A stretch of 9,897 nt of DNA from CAYMUN01 sp964440265 (GTDB lineage Bacteria > Patescibacteriota > Saccharimonadia > Saccharimonadales > UBA4665): NCBI GenBank assembly GCA_964440265.1, contig CAYTRU010000040.1:1-9897 (forward strand), read 5' to 3'. The notes under the pieces were generated by a model, which was given only the letters and a program-made list of their open reading frames with translations, searched no databases and was not told where the DNA came from. Shown piece by piece: positions 1 through 5,377 of this stretch (the stretch's first letter is position 1; each line of letters opens with the position of its first letter). The position numbers were made by a program, and so were the translations under genes.

Positions 1-482
1 AAAACGCTGGTAACGCCAGTCTATCCGAGCGACGGGGAGAAAAAGCACTCAGCGCCCGTGTGCAGAGTGCCGGGGCGCCGGAACGGGTCATCCGCAATGC
101 CGTCGATACTCTGGTCGAATTGACGCACAACCTCGGCATGGCCACTATCGGCAGTCAACTGTATATCAGCGGTCTAAGTAACCTCTTTGGCCAGCCGGAA
201 TTCGTCGGCGGGCTGCAGGTCCAGCAAGTCGCCCAGCTGCTCGACAATCTCGAACCCTGGCTGCGCGAAGCCGCCCCCAACGAACCACTGAGCGTCTACA
301 TCGGTGCCGAAAATCCTATAGGCCGAGCCGCCGGCTGCAGTCTGATCATCAGCCGCTTCCGCAGCCCCTTCAGCGATCGCAGCTACATCGGCACCCTTGG
401 TCCCACCCGTCAAAGCTACCGTGATGTCATGACCCTTGTCTCTCGCGCTGGCCGCGAACTTGAGGAGGTGCTCTATGTCTGA
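1..482 (+). CDS. hrcA: Heat-inducible transcription repressor HrcA, C-terminal part (5' end outside window)
   Basis: HrcA is the dimeric repressor that binds CIRCE operators and shuts off chaperone genes; its activity depends on the GroE chaperonin in characterised species. The reading frame is open from base 3 to a TGA at 480-482, giving about 159 residues of the C-terminal portion. Family-typical segments are visible: LYISGLSNLFGQPEF, then SVYIGAENP (family: V-x-IG-x-EN), then GTLGPTRQSYRDVMTLV near the end (family: G-x-x-GPTRM-Y-x-x-V). The N-terminal winged-helix DNA-binding domain lies off the left edge, so the GTG at 60 is not the real start. The gene is first of a hrcA-grpE-dnaK cluster, and CIRCE-type operators for it are present before dnaK and dnaJ. 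Its last codons also contain a strong Shine-Dalgarno (AGGAGG, 463-468) placed for an ATG at 475. The segment is visibly rich in C-ending codons. Identity is secure; the truncation is only the window edge. Confidence 0.93.
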   Translation, partial: NAGNASLSERRGEKALSARVQSAGAPERVIRNAVDTLVELTHNLGMATIGSQLYISGLSNLFGQPEFVGGLQVQQVAQLLDNLEPWLREAAPNEPLSVYIGAENPIGRAAGCSLIISRFRSPFSDRSYIGTLGPTRQSYRDVMTLVSRAGRELEEVLYV

Positions 483-522
483 AGCTGCTGACCCTACAAC
501 TGCAGAGGCAATTCATGTCTAA
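475..522 (+). CDS. Possible 15-codon mini-ORF linking hrcA and grpE
   Basis: This mini-ORF encodes MSEAADPTTAEAIHV. Its ATG lies 6 bases after a near-perfect Shine-Dalgarno (AGGAGG, 463-468), which is better than the one before grpE. It overlaps the hrcA stop as ATGTCTGA (475-482), and its own stop overlaps the grpE start as ATGTCTAA (515-522). The arrangement suggests ribosomes could be handed from hrcA to the mini-ORF to grpE by termination-reinitiation. Alternatively it is a remnant or displaced N-terminus of GrpE: the acidic, Ala/Glu-rich peptide resembles GrpE N-termini, but it is in a different frame. The peptide itself may have no function. It is too short for its composition to show real coding. 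Confidence 0.35.
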   Translation: MSEAADPTTAEAIHV

Positions 523-1006
523 CGCAAAGAAACCAACAGATAAAAAAGTTGATGTCGCGGCACTCCAGCAGCAGCTCGGCGAACTAACTGAAGCCCTCCA
601 GCGCGAGCGAGCCGATGCGACCAATATCCGGCGACGGCATGAGGAAGACATCGCTAATCTTCGGACGCGGCTCAAGGCCAATGTCGTACGTGATCTGCTA
701 CCGGTCATCGATAACTTTGAGCGAGCGCTCAAGCATGTGCCCAAAGACCTGGCCGAGTATGACTATATAAAAGGCGTCCAAGGTATCGTCAAGCAATTCG
801 AGCAGACCCTGGCCGACATGGGTGTCGAGCGTATCAAAACTGTGGGCGAAGCATTTAATCCACATCTGCACGAAGCCGTCAGTATGGAAGAGGGTGAGGA
901 CGATAATCAAGACAGCCAGGAAATCGTTAGCGAAGAACTCCAGTCCGGCTATCGTCTCGGTGACGACGTGCTACGGCATGCTATGGTCCGCGTAAAGACA
1001 GGCTAG
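515..1006 (+). CDS. grpE: Nucleotide exchange factor GrpE
   Basis: GrpE is the cytoplasmic co-chaperone that releases ADP from DnaK so that substrate can be let go. The 163 residues are a little shorter than E. coli GrpE. Residues about 13-60 form the long N-terminal coiled coil (Q/E/R-rich heptads). The conserved helix VRDLLPVIDNFERAL (58-72) and the C-terminal beta domain follow, with MGVERI (102-107), GEAFNPHLHEAV (111-122) and GYRLGDDVLRHAMVRV (145-160). The ATG at 515 is preceded by AGAGG (504-508) at a 6-base spacing and overlaps the stop of a mini-ORF. The gene lies 32 bases after hrcA and is probably co-transcribed with it. No separate promoter is obvious, whereas dnaK downstream has its own promoter. 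Start choice is fairly sure; an upstream in-frame start is not available near the hrcA stop. Confidence 0.95.
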   Translation: MSNAKKPTDKKVDVAALQQQLGELTEALQRERADATNIRRRHEEDIANLRTRLKANVVRDLLPVIDNFERALKHVPKDLAEYDYIKGVQGIVKQFEQTLADMGVERIKTVGEAFNPHLHEAVSMEEGEDDNQDSQEIVSEELQSGYRLGDDVLRHAMVRVKTG

Positions 1007-1089
1007 CATGGGTGAAGCATTTGATGACAAAGGTGGTAAGAACAGTGACCGGCCAATCCATCTTGCCGCCTATCGTGCAAAAGTAAATA

Positions 1090-1120
1090 AATTGGCACTC
1101 TTGACTATCGAGTGCCAATT
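1090..1120 (+). promoter_or_regulatory. CIRCE operator (HrcA binding site) of dnaK
   Basis: A perfect 11-bp inverted repeat (AATTGGCACTC at 1090-1100, GAGTGCCAATT at 1110-1120) is separated by exactly 9 bases. The known CIRCE consensus is TTAGCACTC-N9-GAGTGCTAA; this site matches 16 of 18 arm positions, differing only by the symmetric A-to-G/T-to-C change. The spacer contains the -35 hexamer of the dnaK promoter, so bound HrcA would block RNA polymerase directly. In the transcribed state it is upstream of the predicted start point, so it acts as DNA rather than as an mRNA hairpin. Confidence 0.95.
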
Positions 1121-1129
1121 CGCTACACT
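1101..1129 (+). promoter_or_regulatory. Sigma70-type promoter of dnaK
   Basis: The -35 is TTGACT (1101-1106), the spacer 17 bases and the -10 TACACT (1124-1129), which predicts a start near 1136. The -35 is wholly inside the CIRCE spacer. Unlike most other promoters in this window it leaves a 5' leader of about 45 bases, with a purine-rich ribosome-binding site GGAAGGG (1161-1167) about 13 bases before the dnaK ATG, a slightly long spacing. Confidence 0.8.
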
Positions 1130-1180
1130 AGCAGTAGTGCATAATGACTGCTAATTTAAAGGAAGGGTAGCGTATCAATT

Positions 1181-3121
1181 ATGGGTAAAATCATTGGAAT
1201 TGACTTAGGGACAACTAACTCGGCAATGGCTGTAATGCAGTCGGGTAAGCCGGAAATTATTGCAAATAGCGAAGGAGCCCGGACTACACCGAGCGTAGTA
1301 GCTGTTAATAAGAATGGCGAGCGGCTGGTAGGGCAGGTAGCCCGCCGTCAGCAAGTCACAAATAGTAAAAACACGATTTATGAAGTGAAGCGCCTGATTG
1401 GCCGCAACTTTAATGATAAAGAGGTGCAGCGCGACCTCAAGCTGATGGGTTACGAAATCATCAAAAGCGGCAATGGTGTCAAGGTCAAGATGGGCGATAA
1501 AGAGTACAGCCCGGAAGAGGTCAGCGCCATGGTCTTGGGCAAGCTCAAGGCTGATGCTGAGAGTTTCCTCGGCGACAAGGTCACTGAAGCGGTGATTACC
1601 GTGCCGGCTTACTTTGATGACTCGCAGCGCCAGGCCACCAAAGATGCTGGTAAAATTGCCGGCCTTGAGGTCAAACGGATTATCAATGAGCCAACTGCGG
1701 CAGCACTGGCCTATGGTCTCGACAAAGGCGACAAAAAAGACGAAAAGATCGCCGTGTACGACCTCGGTGGTGGTACCTTTGATGTCTCTATCCTGGAGCT
1801 TGGTGACGGTGTGTTTGAAGTCAAGTCGACGAACGGTGACACGCACCTGGGCGGTGCCGACTTTGACAGAGTGATCATTAATTACTTCGCTGACGAGTTC
1901 AAAAAAGAGCATGGCATCGACATCAGTGACGATAAAGCTGCCATGCAGCGCCTGCGGGACGAAGCTGAGAAAGCCAAGATCGAGCTATCGAGTGCCCAAG
2001 AGGTCAATGTCAATCTGCCGTTCCTGACTGCGGATGCTGATGGCCCCAAGCACTTCGAGCACAAATTGACACGTGCCAAGCTAGAAAGTCTAGTGGCTGA
2101 CCTCATCGACAAGACGGCTGCACCCTGCGACAAAGCACTAAAAGATGCCGGCCTGAAAGCCAGCGATATCCAGGCCGTCGTCCTCGTCGGTGGTATGACT
2201 CGTATGCCGGCTGTACAAGAAAAGGTCAATAAGATATTTGGTAAAGAGCCCATGAAGGGTGTCAATCCTGACGAAGTGGTGGCTGTCGGTGCTGCCATCC
2301 AGGGTGGTGTGCTGCAGGGTGATGTCAAGGATGTCTTACTACTGGATGTCACACCTCTAAGCCTCGGTATCGAAACTATGGGCGGCGTGATGACTAAGCT
2401 GATTGAACGTAATACTACCATCCCAACTTCCAAGTCCGAAGTCTTCTCGACTGCGGCCGACAATCAGCCTCAAGTAGAAGTCCACGTGGCTCAGGGTGAG
2501 CGCGATATGATCGAGGGCAACAAGTCGCTCGGCCGCTTCATCCTCGATGGCATTCCACCAGCCCCGCGCGGTGTTCCACAGATCGAAGTCACCTTTAATA
2601 TCGACGCCAACGGAATCCTGAATGTAACCGCTAAAGATAAAGGTAGCGGCAAGGAACAGAACATCACTATTAGCGGTTCCGGTAGTCTCGATAAGGCTGA
2701 AGTGGAAAAAATGGCCAAAGAAGCCGAAGCCCATGCTGAGGAAGACAAAGCCAAGAAAGAGTTAGTCGAGTCCCGCAATGTGCTTGACGGTGCTGTCTAC
2801 CAGGCTGAGAAGCTGGCCAAAGACAGCGGTGATAAGATCGCTGATGAAGATATGAAAACGCTCAATGAAGCTATCGACGCTGCCAAAAAAGTCGTGGCTG
2901 ACGACAAAGCTTCAAAAGAAACCCTAGAAAACGCTGCCAAGGAGCTGAACGACAAACTAATGCCTATCGGCGCTAAAATGTACGAGCAGGCCGCGGCCGC
3001 TGAAACTCCAGCCGAAGATGGCGCAGTTGGTGCAGAAGACCCAGCTTCTGGCGATAAAGGTGACAAAAAAGCCGATGACGCCATAGAGGGTGAAGTTGTT
3101 GATGACAAAAAAGACAAATAG
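1181..3121 (+). CDS. dnaK: Chaperone DnaK (Hsp70)
   Basis: DnaK is the ATP-driven cytoplasmic Hsp70 that binds exposed hydrophobic segments and works with DnaJ and GrpE. At 646 residues it is full family length. The nucleotide-binding domain shows phosphate-1 loop GIDLGTTNS (6-14), RTTPSVV (34-40), VPAYFDDSQRQATKDAG (141-157), NEPTAAALAYG (169-179), phosphate-2 loop DLGGGTFDVS (194-203) and adenosine loop VLVGGMTRMP (334-343). The interdomain linker is DVLLLDVTP (384-392), followed by the substrate-binding beta domain (SLGIETMGG onward, TTIPTSKS) and the helical lid. The last ~45 residues are a low-complexity A/E/D/K tail ending in DDKKDK, usual for bacterial DnaK. The extra segment in the nucleotide domain that marks Gram-negative-type Hsp70 is present in form. 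Transcription is from its own CIRCE-controlled promoter. Identity is certain. Confidence 0.99.
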   Translation: MGKIIGIDLGTTNSAMAVMQSGKPEIIANSEGARTTPSVVAVNKNGERLVGQVARRQQVTNSKNTIYEVKRLIGRNFNDKEVQRDLKLMGYEIIKSGNGVKVKMGDKEYSPEEVSAMVLGKLKADAESFLGDKVTEAVITVPAYFDDSQRQATKDAGKIAGLEVKRIINEPTAAALAYGLDKGDKKDEKIAVYDLGGGTFDVSILELGDGVFEVKSTNGDTHLGGADFDRVIINYFADEFKKEHGIDISDDKAAMQRLRDEAEKAKIELSSAQEVNVNLPFLTADADGPKHFEHKLTRAKLESLVADLIDKTAAPCDKALKDAGLKASDIQAVVLVGGMTRMPAVQEKVNKIFGKEPMKGVNPDEVVAVGAAIQGGVLQGDVKDVLLLDVTPLSLGIETMGGVMTKLIERNTTIPTSKSEVFSTAADNQPQVEVHVAQGERDMIEGNKSLGRFILDGIPPAPRGVPQIEVTFNIDANGILNVTAKDKGSGKEQNITISGSGSLDKAEVEKMAKEAEAHAEEDKAKKELVESRNVLDGAVYQAEKLAKDSGDKIADEDMKTLNEAIDAAKKVVADDKASKETLENAAKELNDKLMPIGAKMYEQAAAAETPAEDGAVGAEDPASGDKGDKKADDAIEGEVVDDKKDK

Positions 3122-3143
3122 CACCTTCACTATATCCTGACCG

Positions 3144-3182
3144 ACTGTCGATATAGTAAATACTACTTACTATATCGACAGT
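3144..3182 (+). terminator. 16-bp perfect inverted repeat after dnaK: terminator or operator
   Basis: The arms 3144-3159 and 3167-3182 are perfectly complementary (16 bp) around a 7-base loop, starting 22 bases after the dnaK stop. As RNA this would be a very stable hairpin and a reasonable end for the dnaK transcript, but no U-tract follows it, so it is not a standard intrinsic terminator. The right arm also overlaps a -35-like TCGACA of the next gene, so it could instead be an operator. A third partial copy (ACTATATC, 3129-3136) can pair with the left arm in a competing structure. Confidence 0.6.
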
Positions 3183-3204
3183 GTCTCGCTAAGAGTGTTA
3201 CCAT
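3175..3204 (+). promoter_or_regulatory. Probable promoter of the CutA-like gene
   Basis: TCGACA (3175-3180, 5 of 6 to the -35 consensus) is followed by an 18-base spacer and TACCAT (3199-3204), preceded by an extended -10 TG (3196-3197). The -10 ends 6 bases before the ATG at 3211, the same geometry as the dnaJ and 9174 promoters, implying a leaderless transcript. The -10 hexamer itself is only 4 of 6 to consensus. Confidence 0.5.
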
Positions 3205-3210
3205 GCAAGC

Positions 3211-3537
3211 ATGGGGAAACCAGATTTTGTGGAGGTCGTACTGACTTGTGCCAGTTGGCAGGAGGCCCACGCCGTGGCTGACGAATTGCTGCAAAAATAT
3301 CTGGTCGGCTCCGTCGAATTTCTGGAAGTTGAGGCTGAGCACTGGCGTACCGCTGGCCTGGCCGCTGGCACCAAACAGGTTCGCCTGATCATGCACACTC
3401 TGGCTCGTCATTTCGATACTATCGAAGCCGCCATTACCGATTTCCACGGCCACGCCGATTTCACTCTCCAGCAAAACCCGCTCAGCAACCCGTCTCCCGC
3501 CACCCAAAACTGGCTCCAAAAAACTGCCCAAGCTTAG
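3211..3537 (+). CDS. Divergent CutA1-like protein
   Basis: The protein has 108 residues and no signal peptide. The pattern fits the trimeric CutA1 family (once called divalent cation tolerance): an N-terminal strand VEVVLTCAS (7-15), helix EAHAVADELLQKYLVGSVEFLEV (CutA: EA-x-x-A-x-x-L-x-x-x-L-A-A-C-V-N-x-x), a W in the EHWR turn, strand QVRLIMHTLARHFDTIEAAITDFH (CutA: E-V-x-L-x-x-K-T-x-x-x-x-x-x-x-L-x-x-x-I-x-x-L-H-P-Y), and a closing NP...NWL near the C-terminus. The usual Cys in ACVN and the H-P-Y motif are changed (VGSV, FHGHADF), so metal binding cannot be assumed. CutA1 has no firmly settled role, and some homologues take part in signalling. Its stop overlaps by 3 bases the stop of the convergent minus-strand gene. 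It has a probable leaderless promoter of its own. The family assignment is by pattern and moderately sure. Confidence 0.65.
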   Translation: MGKPDFVEVVLTCASWQEAHAVADELLQKYLVGSVEFLEVEAEHWRTAGLAAGTKQVRLIMHTLARHFDTIEAAITDFHGHADFTLQQNPLSNPSPATQNWLQKTAQA

Positions 3538-3983
3538 CGTCGGGAAAAATACCGATCCAAGGCCCAAGCCGCAATGTAGCCAATCAGCAAAATGTAAATT
3601 AATGTGGGCAGCAATGATAACGCTGCCCCAGCTTGCCCACCGCTATCGCTCAAGATGCTGTGATTCTGCTGAGTCGTCCTCAGCCAATAGATGCTATTGT
3701 AGGCATGGCCGGCAAACAGAGCCAAGGCGATCCAGAGATTTAGCGGGTGTCGCAGTTTCTTAGTCAAAAAGTAGGTGAACGACAACCACACAGCGAGCGT
3801 CACGACAATGAAGACGGCCGGATGTATCTGCAGCAGCGGATAGACTGGCGCTGCTTCGTTAACTTGTTGATAGTGACTGGTCCAGTACTTTGCTGGCTGA
3901 CCCGCCACTGTGCCAACCACGTCGCCTATGACGGGAATCAGAAAGACTAAGAGCAGAGGGTTTGATTTGATGAGTTTGCGCAT
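3534..3983 (-). CDS. Four-helix membrane protein of unknown function
   Basis: The protein has 149 residues. Hydrophobic segments lie at about 9-28, 55-73, 81-100 and 121-141. Positive charges follow the positive-inside rule for an N-in/C-in protein: MRKLIK at the start, TKKLRHP between helices 2 and 3, and RYFSRR at the end. Acidic or polar residues (GDVVG, HSILSDSGG) fall in the outside loops. I do not recognise the family. It converges on the CutA-like gene with overlapping stop codons and is divergent from dnaJ, sharing a 100-base intergenic region. A consensus extended -10 (TGCTATAAT on the minus strand) lies 12 bases before its ATG. The long hydrophobic reading frame together with this promoter argues that it is real. 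Confidence 0.75.
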   Translation of the reverse strand: MRKLIKSNPLLLVFLIPVIGDVVGTVAGQPAKYWTSHYQQVNEAAPVYPLLQIHPAVFIVVTLAVWLSFTYFLTKKLRHPLNLWIALALFAGHAYNSIYWLRTTQQNHSILSDSGGQAGAALSLLPTLIYILLIGYIAAWALDRYFSRR

Positions 3984-3995
3984 GATGCAAGTGCG

Positions 3996-4004
3996 ATTAT
4001 AGCA
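3996..4004 (-). promoter_or_regulatory. Extended -10 promoter of the minus-strand membrane protein
   Basis: Read on the minus strand this is TGCTATAAT, a perfect -10 hexamer with the extended TG. It lies 12 bases upstream of the ATG at 3983, so the predicted leader is only about 5 bases. I see no convincing -35 at 17-18 bases. Confidence 0.7.
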
Positions 4005-4047
4005 TCACTGCTGGTTGTTTACTCTTTGATTACTCTGTATCGGTAGA

Positions 4048-4074
4048 CTGGCACTCGAACCCTTCAAGTGCTAA
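4048..4074 (+). promoter_or_regulatory. Degenerate CIRCE operator of dnaJ
   Basis: CTGGCACTC (4048-4056), a 9-base spacer, then AAGTGCTAA (4066-4074). This matches the CIRCE consensus at 15 of 18 arm positions with exactly the right spacing. The right arm overlaps the first three bases of the dnaJ -10 hexamer, and the left arm starts at a possible -35 (CTGGCA). A protein bound here would cover the whole promoter. Imperfect arm symmetry (6 of 9 pairs) suggests weaker HrcA binding than at dnaK. Confidence 0.8.
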
Positions 4075-4077
4075 AAT
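4069..4077 (+). promoter_or_regulatory. Leaderless-type promoter of dnaJ
   Basis: TGCTAAAAT is an extended -10 (TG-N-TAAAAT). The hexamer ends 6 bases before the dnaJ ATG, which places the expected transcription start on or next to the A of the start codon. CTGGCA (4048-4053) is a 4-of-6 -35 at an 18-base spacing. There is no Shine-Dalgarno before this gene, consistent with leaderless translation. Confidence 0.75.
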
Positions 4078-4083
4078 AAATGC

Positions 4084-5202
4084 ATGGCAAAACGTGACTA
4101 TTATGAAGTATTAGGCGTCAGTAAGGGGGCAAGCCCCGATGAGCTGAAAAAAGCCTTTCGGCGGTTGGCAGTGGAGCATCACCCAGACAAAGAAGGTGGT
4201 GACGAGGCCAAGTTTAAAGAGATCAGCGAGGCTTACGAGGTGCTTAAAGACTCATCGAAGCGCCAACGTTATGACCAGTTTGGCCACGCCGGTGTCGGCG
4301 GCAACGGCGGTGGTGGAAATCCCTTTGGTGGGGGCTCTACTTATGGTGGTGCCCAGGGGCAAAACATCAATTTTGATTTTGGCGATCTCGGGTTAGGTGA
4401 TATTTTCGGTAGTTTCTTTGGCGGCGGGAATGGTCAGGGTCAACGGCAGCAGCGTCAGGCACGAGGCCGGGACGTTGAGACGGGTGTGGAGATAAGCTTT
4501 GAACAGGCGGTCTTTGGCACCGAAGCTGATCTAGATCTCAACTTGGAGGATACGTGCGAGCATTGTAAGGGTACGACTGTCGAGCCTGGACATGAGCTCA
4601 AAACCTGTGATCAGTGCAAAGGTTCTGGTCAGGTCACTAGTGTGACCCGGACTATTTTTGGCAACATTCAGCAGGCTAGCCTGTGTCCGAAATGCCAAGG
4701 CCGCGGCAAAATTCCTGAAAAGGTATGCTCAGTCTGTCGGGGTAAGGGTACTCAGCCTAAAAAGCAGACCGTTCAGCTCAAAATTCCACCTGGCATCGAT
4801 GACGGGGCTACCATTCGCTTGCGCGAACATGGTGAAGCCGTGGCCAATGGGCCCAAAGGCGATTTGTATGTAGGGGTTCGCGTGAAACCGCACAAGCAGT
4901 TTACTCGCGAAGGTGACCTTATCCTGAGTGAAGAGCACCTTGATATGGTTGCGGCCGCCCTCGGCAGTGAAATAGATGTCATGACGGTAGACGGGCCAGT
5001 ACGCATGAAAGTGCCGCCGGGTACGCAGTCGGGCTCGGACTTCAAACTCAGCAATCACGGTGTACCTCATCTGAGAGGTGATAGCCGTGGTGCCCACATA
5101 GTCACTATCTTAGTGGATACGCCAACCAAGCTGACCAAGCAGCAGCAGGAGTTATTGCAGCAATTTGCGACTACTAGTGGTGCTAAGAAAAAGTTCTGGT
5201 AA
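4084..5202 (+). CDS. dnaJ: Chaperone DnaJ (Hsp40)
   Basis: DnaJ is the cytoplasmic J-protein that delivers unfolded substrates to DnaK and stimulates its ATPase. The full-length type I architecture spans 372 residues. The J domain (about 3-68) has the essential HPD (33-35). A G/F-rich linker (69-115) contains an unusually dense glycine run. Four zinc-binding CxxC repeats lie at C158/C161, C175/C178, C201/C204 and C215/C218; the first (CEHCKGTT) lacks the usual second glycine. The C-terminal beta domains include IPPGIDDGATIRLREHGEA (234-252) and VPPGTQSG. The start MAKRDYYEVLG is standard. It is transcribed separately from dnaK by a leaderless-type promoter carrying its own CIRCE-like site. 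The promoter of the next small gene overlaps its stop codon (TAA at 5200-5202). Identity is certain. Confidence 0.99.
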   Translation: MAKRDYYEVLGVSKGASPDELKKAFRRLAVEHHPDKEGGDEAKFKEISEAYEVLKDSSKRQRYDQFGHAGVGGNGGGGNPFGGGSTYGGAQGQNINFDFGDLGLGDIFGSFFGGGNGQGQRQQRQARGRDVETGVEISFEQAVFGTEADLDLNLEDTCEHCKGTTVEPGHELKTCDQCKGSGQVTSVTRTIFGNIQQASLCPKCQGRGKIPEKVCSVCRGKGTQPKKQTVQLKIPPGIDDGATIRLREHGEAVANGPKGDLYVGVRVKPHKQFTREGDLILSEEHLDMVAAALGSEIDVMTVDGPVRMKVPPGTQSGSDFKLSNHGVPHLRGDSRGAHIVTILVDTPTKLTKQQQELLQQFATTSGAKKKFW

Positions 5203-5205
5203 AAT
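5197..5205 (+). promoter_or_regulatory. Extended -10 promoter overlapping the dnaJ stop
   Basis: TGGTAAAAT is an extended -10. Its hexamer (5200-5205) begins with the dnaJ stop codon and ends 9 bases before the ATG at 5215, giving a leader of only a few bases. No clear -35 is visible, and no Shine-Dalgarno precedes the ATG. The match to the other leaderless-type promoters in this window is the main support. Confidence 0.6.
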
Positions 5206-5214
5206 AGATTTACT

Positions 5215-5337
5215 ATGCGGCGGGCACCCCTCAACCAATCCGGCTTTATTCCCCTGCTACTAACTATCTTACTGATTGTGGCCGCCGCCGTTTATTTCGT
5301 CTATACTCGTGTGCTCCACGCCAAGAATGTCGGATAA
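5215..5337 (+). CDS. 40-residue single-pass membrane protein
   Basis: This short gene encodes 40 residues: a basic N-terminus (MRRAPLNQ), the motif SGFIPLLL (9-16), one hydrophobic helix from about 11 to 31, and a short basic end (TRVLHAKNVG). Charges are balanced on both sides, so orientation is unclear. The GF-x-P-L-L-L start of the helix resembles many tiny CPR membrane proteins and loosely the prepilin cleavage region, but the Glu at position +5 and the longer body of a pilin are missing. I do not recognise a family. It begins 12 bases after dnaJ behind an extended -10 and ends 40 bases before the ATP-grasp gene. It could be a membrane-anchored microprotein. Coding is supported by the promoter, the coherent helix and the precise fit in the gap. 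Confidence 0.6.
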   Translation: MRRAPLNQSGFIPLLLTILLIVAAAVYFVYTRVLHAKNVG

Positions 5338-5340
5338 GTT

Positions 5341-5369
5341 TTGCAAAAATAATAAAATTATACTATAAT
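5341..5369 (+). promoter_or_regulatory. Promoter of the ligase/protease operon
   Basis: TTGCAA (5341-5346), 17-base spacer, TATAAT (5364-5369, perfect -10). The ATG at 5378 is 8 bases beyond, so the transcript is expected to start at or just before the start codon. The -35 lies in a 10-base palindrome TTTTGCAAAA (5339-5348). No other promoter is apparent before the end of rimK, so this one probably drives all four genes. Confidence 0.8.
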
Positions 5370-5377
5370 AAACAGAT

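Noticed and set aside
517..523. Programmed +1 frameshift at GTC TAA C joining the mini-ORF to grpE
   Set aside because: P-site slippage from GUC to UCU would pair poorly, and the upstream AGAGG is at a start-codon spacing, not the close spacing seen in prfB. Reinitiation is simpler.
1008..1154. 48-codon open frame beginning 1 base after the grpE stop
   Set aside because: It runs straight through the CIRCE operator, the dnaK promoter and the predicted transcription start, has no ribosome-binding site, and resembles no family I know. Most likely a chance frame in regulatory DNA.
1205..1912. Long antisense frame (235 codons) across dnaK
   Set aside because: Long antisense open frames in highly biased dnaK genes are a known artefact; it has no promoter or ribosome-binding site and no recognisable domain.
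3163..3567. Minus-strand 134-codon frame across the CutA-like gene
   Set aside because: It covers the inverted repeat and the CutA-like gene, and overlaps the stop end of the minus-strand membrane gene. The plus-strand frame has the promoter and family pattern.
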